This document shows, piece after piece, positions 46,401 through 58,400 of a stretch of DNA of 64,000 nucleotides. The translations under genes and the position numbers were made by a program. A model generated the notes under the pieces. The model worked only from the letters and a program-made list of their open reading frames with translations. It was not told the origin of the DNA and did not search any database. The stretch covers positions 1,060,127-1,124,126 of the forward strand of contig NW_020170396.1 of assembly GCF_000524195.1 (NCBI RefSeq), in the 5' to 3' direction. The stretch's first letter is position 1. Each line of letters begins with the position of its first letter. This stretch comes from Echinococcus granulosus. Its lineage: Eukaryota; Platyhelminthes; Cestoda; Cyclophyllidea; Taeniidae.

Positions 46401-49400
46401 TCAAGCATCGCCTTTGTACATCTGTGTCAAATTTTCGCTCAAAGTAGAACAAAATGTTTGCTTTGTAGTTTTTGATAAAATGGAGAAAGAGCTAGTCTTT
46501 TGACTGTTTTATTCGCGTAGTTAACGAGTAACGTCATTTCGTCAATTTAAACGCATTCCTGACGTAAAATTTAGTGTCAAAAAGCAACTTTAAACGAATG
46601 AGATATTACCATGATTGCTTAATTCATGACAAATTCATGCTCAAAATTGACGATTGAATGGTAACTCCACAGATGGATGGATGTTTTGATAGTATAGCGT
46701 CAATTTCATGTTTACCGAGCTTACGAGATAGGGGCTAAAAAGCCTCATATATAATGAATATCTTGACATGAAAACACTCCAAAAGTGTAATTTTGACAAT
46801 TTTTGGCTGAAAATAACAAAGTACGGAAGAAATAGTTACGCTTTGAGATATATTAAAGGAAGGAGCTTATTTTGGGAATAAAGCATCCAGGGAAAAATAC
46901 TGAATTGAGATTTAACTTGAAGCATATATTTGTGCCAAGAATTTATGAAAAATTGGACCAAGTAGTAAATAATAGAAACGAATCTAGTGACAATCTTCCA
47001 TCCCACATTATATGCTGTAACTTCATTTGTTTCTCATAGTGACACAAACCAGTTGACGCCACGATGAGGAAAGAATATGCGGTCTGACGGGCACGGCTTG
47101 CACAAGATTACCGACACTAAGACATTTTACACCAGACCTATCTTAAACATGCGATCTTTAAACGGAATTATGGCAGGCTGATGGTGGGTACTGCGCATTT
47201 TTGGAATATTTAGTCGGAAAAGTATGATGGTGCTACCTGTCAAAGTGTCGGCTAACCCTATAAGGTCCAGAAGATTTTGGGCACGTTGAATTGTCGCTTG
47301 TAAAGAAGCAAATCATAGAAATGTATAGCATCGTGAAGTCTACATATCCAACTGTTTTCCACCCAAGAAAGTATAATTAGTTAGTACTGCAGCAAAATTC
47401 CTACAGCGCAGCAACCTTAATAAATCACTCTCGTTAAAAAAGAGAGGACACTACCTTATGATCTTGAGAGAGAAGTTGAACTGCCCAATTTTTAGGAATA
47501 TCAGGGTGCAATTAAATGAAAAAATGATGAGAGAAGAATGGTGTAATTTAAGTAGTCAAGAGAATCCCATAATTTGACTGGTGTGATCAAATTGCCCTGT
47601 AATTCAAATGAGCTATTGAGTTGAACAATGATTTGCTTTGTCATCACGAGGAGAGCAATTATTACTCCCTCCCAAATCACATTTACATTATCATTAAGCA
47701 GTAACTGCTGTAAAAAGGCAAGAAGGATATTAAATTATGAGAAGCTTTAATATTTCCTTAACTGATGGCTGAAAAAGTAATCAGTCCAACCATACTGTAC
47801 AGACTCAAGCCGAATAAAATTCTACTTCCTTTTGAAATTCCGGGAGAAGGATTCACGAATACGTGCTAGCATAAAAGTCTGCGATTCTGTGGAGTGGGTA
47901 AATTTCCTACAAGTATTCCGCTGTTACTGCTGTTTACCAAAAGCGTTAAATTAGAATTTTATCCAGTATAACGGGAAGTCTCGGTACTCATGCATCTCAG
48001 TATTGTATCCTTTACCTACAGAAGGGCCTTCAGTTGACTGGGTCTTCACTTGAAATAGGATTAAACTAACAACAAATTATTATTGACATTTCTAGGCAGT
48101 AGTTGAGAAAGCGAAATTTATTCCAATCCCTCAATATTTTCATGCCAAAATAGTTAAGTTGTTGACACAAGTGCTGCCAAAAATTAGCAATGTGGAATTA
48201 AAAAAACAACTGACGTGCGTGAACAGATTCCAAGTTTCAATAGGATAGCCACGCCATTGATGACTTCTTTACGCTAAAGTACAAACTATACAAATTTTGA
48301 TGGGGATAAAAAACCAACCTACACTTTCTTGTAAACCGCCCCTTTTCTATAAGGGCGGGTGAAAATATGCTAAACTCTATGGCCGATTCAAGGGGCGAAT
48401 TTAGAATTGGCATTACTTAAATACAATGTTTTTCTTCGCCCTAGTTTTGGTCATTTTACTGCCCAAAATAATCTGCCTGATTATTCACAGCGTCATATTC
48501 GACGTTGAGATAGCTTGCTTTTGTGGAGGACAAAAGTACAATGGCGATGTTAATGTATGGGAGAGTACGATTGACCGTAAATAACTATCAAATCATATTT
48601 GTGATATCGAGCAGAGCAAAATCCCCATTACTGAATATGTATAGTGAAACAAAAAAGCGGTGATGATTTTTCCAACTGTATGAGCAAAAATAGTTCCCCT
48701 AATCCCAAAGTCACAGGATATGGACTTTCAGCAATTGAGCAATTAATACTAGTAAGATTTTTAGCCTCTTAAATTAAAAAAAATCGCATTGTGAAGAAGA
48801 AGTGCTTCATGCGCGTTTTTAATAACTCCTTTTAACAAACTATTTGTTGAAGGCCAGTGAAGTTCAAACAAACAACATAGAGGACTGCAAAGGCAATCGA
48901 GAATTGCGAAGAATAAAGAGAAAATCGTGTCATTTTAATGAATTTAATGTTTTTTGTGAAGGTTAAAGAGTATCTTACGACAATGTAGTAGAATCGAAAG
49001 GATTTTAGGTGAAGCAGTTCAAGGTAAGCCCTCCTTGTGGTACGAAAAAATAACACAAAAAATAATTAACATAACAAAAATCAACAAAAAAATAGGCTGT
49101 TTTCTAGAAGATGCGCATGTTACTGCGTGGGAACCAATGGCAATTCTTTTTTGTGTCACAGTGCCTGCCAATTTTCTTGAAAATGTAACCATTTCGCGCT
49201 TAATAGTCAAATGTCTCAAATCTCGGGAGAGGAGGAAGATCTCGTAAAAATTACTCCACGTTGTGTGTTTGCTGACTTCTGTGCAAAAGTACTTTCCACC
49301 ACGAACTCACTTTACGCAACCGAAATCACTTCTCCTAAAACGCGAAAAGCAAATAGCCAGCATGCTAACGCACAGGCAATATATCATTAGCTAAAAGTGT

Positions 49401-52400
49401 TTTTTTTTCCTTTTAGTACATCAAATTGATGAAACCGATAAGAAAGTCTTTAGCATGCCTTTTCAAAAAGAAGCTGCTATCAACAGCTGCTAGCTTGCTT
49501 CTTCTTCTCCCAAGTTTGTCTAAATTCAGGAAATAGTATTTTCTGGCAGATAAGGACAACATTTTGCTTAAAATACAGGCTTGATTAATTACAATCGGCT
49601 TCCAGTAATGCGATGTAAAATAGGCGACGTTAAATTTGAAGTGATTCATTATAGATCATAAAGGCCTCGGATAATAATGCTTTTTTATTTCGCTAGAAAC
49701 TGCGTTTAGCAAAAAATTTGAGTTTTTATTTAAAGCAGGAACTGGAACGAGTTTGATGCTCAGTTAACAGTTCTAAAACCCCGCCTAATTGACGTAATTA
49801 TTGAGAGTGGATGTACTCACCGCCAAAGTAGGAGCCATCTGATAGGCTGGTGGCGACACGACCATCGGTGTCAACAATATCGACAACGCCTTCCTGGATG
49901 AAGTACATTTTGGTCCCCATCTGACCTTCCTTAATGATCCAGTCACCTGGTTGAAACACCTCGTATTTCAACCGCATCAGCACCTCTGAGACAAAGTGAC
50001 GATCGGCGTAGGTGAAAAAGGGAACTGCGGCGACCAGCGCTCGGCAGTTGTGATTCACGATTTGCTGCAAGACAGAAGCTGCAGATTACGTGGGTGCTCC
50101 AAGCCTCCTGGGTCAACTTCAAATCACAGGAATGCATCCTCAGTTAAGCCTTCCACAGTATTCGTCGTGTATGAATGTGTATGACATGAGAATGGATGCA
50201 GCTATTTTACCCATTTCGGTAAAGGCGTTTTATATTTATTCAAATTATTTTTGTGGATTTAGAAATTCGTCCACCCACAAAACGCAACAACTTAGACGCT
50301 TCTAGAAGGCAGACACTGCATAGGGTGATAGGTTTAGTGAATTCTTGACAGGCGAACAGGCATTCGAAAGGAAAATAACAAGAAAAAAACCATCTGCATT
50401 AGAATGGACACAAAAACCCCTCAGAACAAGAAACCTGATTGCATCTGAATTGTCATTTATAAATGGTAAAGAATGCGCCGAAAGCTTCGTGTAATTAATG
50501 GCCACCTTTTACTGCTCCCATGAATCTTCCCAACTCTGTTGAGTGCCCCACTCTCCTCGGCGCTGCGTCACACCTGCCATCTCCTTTCTGGCATTGGACA
50601 CAAGGAGGATTTCGGGAATGACGCTGATAAAGTAGGCATCCCTCAACGGAAAAGTACATGAAGTGCCCTAGACAATGGGGGTTTCTTGTCATTAGCGCTA
50701 AATACGACTTTGCTGCATTTTTTATTATTAAATTGTGAAAGTGAATAGGGTGCTCAATTTGGAATGAGCAAAGCACTAGTTATGATTTAATATTGCCCCC
50801 CTTTTACACTCAAGGATACACACAAAGTTTTTTATTAATGGTTCTCCGTGTAGTCCATATTTTATGGCAGAAATGGGTTTTTTGTGTCACAAAACTGGCA
50901 ATAATTACTAATATGCACACAGGCTCGCTTTGATGGAATAAGGCCCGTTAACATAAACCAAGATTGCAAAAAAATGGGGAATCTGTGATAAATGCGGACT
51001 TAGAGCTGCCACAAATTTCATGACTGTCACGTTAAACAGGAGAACAGGCAAAAGTGATTCCAAAGCAGACAAATCCTTTAGGGATCACGCAAAGCAAAAA
51101 ATAAACTGAATGCAGGTGAAGTTGTGACAATTACCTCACAAAATAAAGAATTTATGGAGAAGAGATATGAGGTATGGTCTAGGAGAATTAAGAATGTAAA
51201 TGCATCGATGAATGCTTAACATTCATGCAGTAGGTAGGCGCTTCACTCCCCTCCTCCTGTCTTAGTGGCAGCTATTTTAACCTCATGAAGATAAACGTGT
51301 GCCTCTATAAAAAGTTGCCACTCGTAAATGCAAGAGACACCGTAGGATCTGGCAAACATTCTCAACATCCCGAAGACTAACGGTTCACTAACCTAAATGG
51401 TGTGGTTGACAGGACAAGAGATCTGTAAAAATAATTCTCCAGTTGAAGTAGAGATGCATGGGGAAGTGGAATTAGACTTTCGAGGTATTTATGAGGAGCC
51501 TCCAGTTTCCGTTTTTGAGCCATTTAAAGGGATAAATTGCGGGGTTCTATTAAATTATCAAAAAGAAAGTAGGTAATCTCGTTGAAGTAAATTAAGCCAC
51601 CAAACTGTCTTTTCTCCGGAAGTATTTGTGCATCAACATTAGCTTACTTGGAATGTCAAAAATTGTATGATTTATGTGTTCTTTGGAATGGAAGAGATTT
51701 TAGGGTCGAATATAAAATCCCGGTCCCCGTTTTTTCCGCTTTTTTAGAAGTTAGATTTTCACCAATCTTATGTGACAGTAGGTGGGAGGGATGGAACGAC
51801 GGCAAATTTCGTTAGTGCTTGTGTTTCTGCCGTCGCCTCTACGGAGAGAACACATAACCTGGCGTCCTTTAGGTCAAAGTGGCAATAACGCCGGAAGGAG
51901 GGAGTACGCAGGGTCAAGAATTTGCTGCATTTTCGCGCCTGACCTTAAGTACGGATGAACAGAGTCGGTGCAGCATGCCAACAACAAAGTGCAGAAAGGT
52001 AGGTTTCATGCACCTGAAGAATTTCTGCCATCAACAACGCCAGAGGCATTTCCAACCAATTCGGAGATCGACAGCTAGTTGTCAACACAGTGCTTAAAAT
52101 ATTGCACGATTTTAAAGTTCAAATAAATCTTAATTGAAATAATCTGAGGAAATCATTATGTAGAAAAGCTAAATGTGACTGCAAAATCACGTTTAAAGTT
52201 AAGCGAAAATTTTGAACAACATTTGGAAGGTCTTAATGGAACGATAAATAGAATCAATTGAAAAATTACCTTTAAATAGCCAGACTATAATGGAAGCAGG
52301 TGAGGAAAAAACTTTATCCCTTAGCAAAAAGAATCCTGTAGGGGATCCTTTTGTTCTGATAAAAGCACAAATTCGACATGATCTCATGAACGGACGGCTT

Positions 52401-55400
52401 ACAATGGAGGCCTGGCGTTAGCGCAACTATGATAATCCTGATATTTTTGGTTTCGGAAGAGAAGAGACTTGTGAAATTAAAGCAAGAAAGTAAGAAAACA
52501 GGAAAGGTGAAAAACTACTCCCCACCTCTCGAAGACATTCCGAGAGCTCATCCAAGATGATCACCTCGTTGAACATTTTACCCTGATATCGGTGTTCATA
52601 GTAGTTGGCAATCTTCTGTCGAAGAACCCGCGGCAACTTGCGGTACGCCATGTACTCTTCCACCTGCTTGAACTGGAAGAAGAAATTCAGGAAAATGAAA
52701 TTAGGGAAAGATAACGCCGAATCAGATGCATACTTAATGGAAAAACACGTTATTGTGCGAATTCACCTGACAGTTCCGATTCCCACCTCCATTTGAAAAT
52801 GAAAACACAATTTTTTTGTTTAAATCTATGAAAAAACCTGTATTTTTCGCTTTCTAAGATTCCATCTATGTTAAAAAGCCGTTGTGAAATTCCCCTCCAT
52901 ACAGTTTCCAGATCAGGGAGAAAAAAAACTGTTTGAAAAGTTGGTGGAAAACCCCCGCAGTTGGAGCCAAGTAAAAATACTTCACAAGTCAATTTTTGCA
53001 TTCCTTTCTTAAAAATGTTTTCAGAAACAGGTGGGTCAAAATATCCTTCTGGAATTACTTTACTTTGGTGGTATTAAATTTCGTGTGGTTATAAGGAATT
53101 AAATCATGTTGAAGGAAATTTGGACGATTTTCTACTTTTCGCCTCTGGATGCCATATTTTACAAAAGTGCCAGAGCTCAATGCAGGCTTCATAATCCTCT
53201 GGAGGGCAAAACTGTGGCAACTCATCAACGGTGAAAGTGGTCATTAGATGGCCCTACTTGATCAAGATCGCGGTGCGATATCGGCTCTTGAGGTATTACT
53301 ACACAACTGGGAGATCGCTATCAGTTTCCTGACATTAAGCGAAGAAACTAAGAAATGTTGTACAAACGGGAGGCAAGATGTTTACCTTTCCGAATAAAAA
53401 AATATTAATAGAACGGAGCTGAAAGCGAAGAACAAACGATGAATCTAATCAGAGCCCCATTCCCAAATCTGAAATGGGATAAACACTAACATGTTTACAA
53501 AATTCAAACTAATGGCAGTCTGAGCACAGCAGAATCCACTTTTCCGATGTTTTGTTAAACTAAAAATGAACCATCAACTCTGCTTCAGTCAATAGGTAAA
53601 TTATTGAAGCGATACAATTAGGAGTCTTTGGAGCTCCTAATAATTGAGTTGACACTTTTTTCGTCTTTTTCCTGCCGATCATCACCAGCCATATGAAAGT
53701 CCAGACAAATGTGGCAATTTTGTTTCACTGACCTGAAGTAATCCACCGCATAAAATATAAGTTTGCCTAAACTTTCGGGGATCCTTCCGAACTCCCATAG
53801 TATTATTTAGTAGAAAACTCACCTTTTCGAGGGAGAAATCATCATGGAGGGTGGAACACTTTAGAGAATCGAGAAACAAATTCCACAAAGTTGCCTGTGC
53901 AGACTCAGGTAATAATTTAATATCCAAGTAGGGGAATGAGTAATATGCTCAATTAGCAAATACTGACAGGTAGAAGTGTGTGACTGTAAAGCCATACATT
54001 CCTTCCTTGGTTTAAGAGAGAGCAGTCGGGATGCCAAGCAGAGGCCTGATGAAATGCATTACTGGACCAACGAAATCGGGTGCACCGCTTGGCACAAAGT
54101 TAATGAGCCTTCTCTTACCAAATACTGTCAACCCTCAGTGCAGAGGTTATAAATCATCGGTCCGAATTTTAATTAGCTTACTGACACTAACGTATGTGTC
54201 CATTTTTATGCTGATAAGACCGCTTTCGGGCGCCGACTCTGGTGAACATTACGGAACGGTGTATCAGTCCTTCCCTTTATAGTGAGGCCAAATTCCTGTC
54301 TAAATAGAAACTATCAAGTTAAAACATGGAACTTTGGCTAGGTTTGCTAATTCATATGAGCTTACTCTCTAAAATAATTACGCATTCAACAATCATGGGC
54401 GGACTGCTCCTACCCACACCCAGTGTGCAAAGATGATATCTTAGCCTAAAACGGAAATGTTTTTCTGCTTTTTAGCTGATTTTCTACCAGTTAACTGAGA
54501 GCTGATGGCAACAACTCAACTCACGAGGTAATGGCACTTGATTATTTATAGCATAAACTCTGTTCTAAAGACAATATCTCTCCTTATTCAAGATGCTTTG
54601 CAATACCTCCAAAACAAACTTGACACTAGTACTTTATTTCACTTCTACTCAGTTCGTTACCTTTTAAAATACTTGTGAAATAGTCATTTGTGCGCGGAGA
54701 ATAGTTGTTTATACCGCCAGCCTAATGGTGGCGAAGTAAATTACGCGGATCGCCTTACAAGGTAATAAGAAAGTGCTCGCCTCAGTAAGCACGCGTTACA
54801 GTGATAAGTGTGGGCAATTCCCCAAAACATTGCTTTAATTATCATAAGAGTTCTGATTAACTTCTGGTATGCAATATATGAGGACTTGGGGTGGCTTTTT
54901 GTTAGAACTAGTTATAGATCAGGTCACTCACATTCCTCAAAGCTATCCCACCCAGTATAAATGGTATATTTTGGTGATTACCCACCCATTGCCTAAATGA
55001 TATTTATCAATAAATAAATGCTCCTTGTGCCCCATATTTCCAGGTTTTACTTTGTGAGTTGGCTTTGCCTGCCTGACAAATACCCTTTTATGTACACTTG
55101 GATACGCATATATGCTGTAAGGATAAAAGGATCCTTACCTTCTCTCGGTACATCTTTTTTGAGCAATCGAATGATTGGATGAGAGCTGCAGCATGACCAA
55201 CGAAGAGGGCATAGCAAGTGGATCCGGTCATCATGCTAATGATGGTGATCCAGGCTTCACCTGGACTTGTAGGGGGAAAGCGTCCGTAACCAATGGAGAG
55301 CATATGTGACATGGCCTTAAATAGAGCCCATGTGTACTGCTCAAACCAGCCGGCATCCTGAGTAAATGACAATAACTTTAGTGTGAGCCTGCACCAGAAC

Positions 55401-58400
55401 TCTCCACTCTGGTTCATAATTCACTATTCCTGCTAATGTGGAAATTGAATGGGACATTTATAACCTAAATAATCGTAGACAGGCCATGAGTGGAAGCATA
55501 GAAGGGATGTTGGAGTTTATTGACACTGCCCCTTACATTAAAAATTGTAAAGCTGAATAAAATTTTTGATTAGTCAAATACAGAGCGGAATTAAAGCTTG
55601 ACGGTGATCTCGAACTAACGCTAGCAGGAAACTTTGTCTCAAGAATGTCAAAAAAAGTACTAATAATTTATGTGCACGTAAAATCTTCAAAAATGCTAAA
55701 TTCGGAAAGGATACAAAGAAAAGCAAAACTGACACCCATTTTTTTCTCTGTTAACACTTGAAATGAATTCATGAGAGTTACTGAACGACTAATGTCGGGT
55801 TGCCCACATGCCAACTTTGGGCCTCACAAAGTGCGTGTCAGTGAGTGCTAAAAATTAAATCTGTAGAATAGATAATTGCCGTAGTGGTAGACCTAGGCAA
55901 TCATTTTCATCAAAATTTTCAAATTATTGCTGAAAAATGTTTGTTAGTGATAGCCGCATTCCCCAAACAGTGGTAGGATAGAGCATCAATAGCCAAACGG
56001 ATTATTCGTTCAAACTAGCTTTTAAAATTAACTACTAAGAATGTTCAAATGACTATTTGCAGTCGCCACTTTTGTAGGAATAATTAAACAAACCTTTAGT
56101 TTGCACTTAATCACCCAACTGTCAACGGGGAAGTTGTTGAGCATCGGAATGAAGAACTGCAGACAGGCGTTCCAATGTCCAAGGAGAAGCATCAACAAAA
56201 CCAGGTTAAAAATGCCCATAAACTTGTTGGCCACGTTGAGAAACTAAAGAAAGTAAAATAGACTGTGGCTTTGACAGTTTCTACTAAAACCACTTTCCAA
56301 ATTCGGTCTTCTAATAAGATAATGATAATCTAGCCTAGCCTCATGCACATTAAGAATTGACTGTTTCCTGCTCTACCTTCAGACACCCAACTGATGTAGC
56401 AGCTAGTGGTGCCAGACAAAGTGAAGTCAAAAGCTGTGGATTTAGGCATCGCGATGCATAATTTCTGCTGCTGCCTTGATATGCCATTACGACTGGAAAT
56501 AGTAAATAACCAAACCAGCAACAAAATCAACCCCGATTATCTCCACATCCCGAAAGTGGGAAGCGATATCTTAGTTGCGTGACCAAATGCTGTTGTGTTT
56601 GCGCCCCTTTTTTCGGGTGCGGGAGGGGGAGAGTGGGTCCTACCACCTACTGAACAGTAGAAAAATATTCCAAATATCCTTTAAGTGATACAGTCACCAA
56701 GAGCACAGGAGTCCCTACTCGTTTCCAGTAATTCTGCTGCAAGGTGATGCTAACAAGATTTGTCACAAAGAAGAAAGTTAGTATTCGCGGTACTAGGAAA
56801 TTAATATGCCGAGGCGTTACTTAGGCTCCCATAACCCTGTAATTCTGACTCAAAAATAAATAACCTCCAAAATGATTATGTGCTGAGCGTGGTAACTTTA
56901 AAACCCAATCGGACTGTTCCATTCCACTCCTGAAGGGGTGTGTGTGGGGAAATGCAATTTTAAATGAGCCATAAAATGGTGCGAAATGACAGCATCTGTG
57001 CATCACCTGTGTGCGAGAAATGAAAAAAGGAGAATTTTCGATCTCCAAGTTTGTTAAAAAAGCACTGTTAAACAAAGCAATTGTCCACTTTTTAAGACTG
57101 ACTGCTTTTTGTGCCTTGTACTTTTTTGACCGATACACGTAAGTAATGTCATTCGGAAATGCCAAAAAATCAACGCTTGAATAGCTAGGAAATGTGAGTG
57201 TTAGTTTGAACTCCCTAGAGGCCGGCACATCTACATGTCACATGCAGATGGTGTGTAAGACACCAAGGACCGTAAAATCTTGTGTATAGTGAAAAAATAT
57301 GGTGTTACTCTGACTTCTTCCTTGGTGCTTCTACGTGTTGTGTTCGTGGAAAGAAAAGAGGTGGCATATAGGGACGAATTGAAGTGGACAAACCTCCTCC
57401 CATTGGCTGACGTAACGAACAAGACGAGTGATTCTTAAAAGACGCAGAAGGCCGAGGAGTTTGACGAGCCGGAGAATTCGGAGTGCGCGACCTGTAAAGG
57501 TGAATCAGCAATGCGTTTGGAGATGCCGAAAACGGGGTAGAGGAAAAGTAGCCTTAGTGGCAGTTGGCGACGGGGATAGTTAGCAGTAAAAATATTTAAA
57601 AAAGTACTTGTGGTGAATTGTGAATAATAACTTTTTATGACATCGCAAATGGTGCAAAATTTTCTTAGAGTTTAGTCAATATTTGTTAATGTGTTGCCCC
57701 TGTAGAAACGACTAAGTTTAGTTTTGGCAACAACATCTCCAACGGGTCACGAATAACTTCCGCCACCATTGAAGCAATACTTGTTTCAAACTAATGCTTT
57801 GAAGGTCTTTCAAAGTCATTCTTGGTTCTAAAAATCAACGTTCTACTTTCCCAGGCCATGGAAGCACGCAAATGAAGGCGATGACCAAGTGGAGTGACGG
57901 AGATGTGCGTGCGCATTCCGTCATTTTGTGAGAACAAAGCATTTGTTCGAATCACTTCAAATATAGCGTCTAATCCTTCAGGTATTGTTGGGTAAAAAGT
58001 GACGCATTTTTTAAGAAAAGGCTTAATAACTGATTATCCATGGTGCCTTGTACTAAGCATGACCAGCAGATACGTGTGGCTGATTAACAAGCTAAAATAC
58101 AACTGCTTACTACTTTCGGGTGGTATTTAGGATTGGAGCTAAATGTGTAATTTAATTTGCACATTTGATAGACAAAAAGTGAGGAATGGTGTAGAGAATG
58201 ATAAGCTGGTTAATGAGTTTTGTGTACAGACATTGGTGGAATTACCATAAAGTCAAAATGAGGGGAGGCAAGTCATTCTTCTTAAAACCTATTCCAGTCC
58301 GAAAAATTTTGCGAATAGCAAATACTTTAGTCCTGGCTAGGATCTATTTAGATGACGCGGCGATGGATGAAGGCAGCAGGTTAGTCTACCACTTTGGCCA

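Larger units (their letters stand above)
37388..49820. other. HCN giant intron (12.4 kb)
   Basis: A/T-rich, with scattered short frames that have no family similarity. It contains a dispersed-repeat copy (37887-38013), the longer repeat at 38605-39276 and a 100-N gap at 39277-39376. Nothing else in 39400-49800 could be supported as a gene. Confidence 0.6.
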
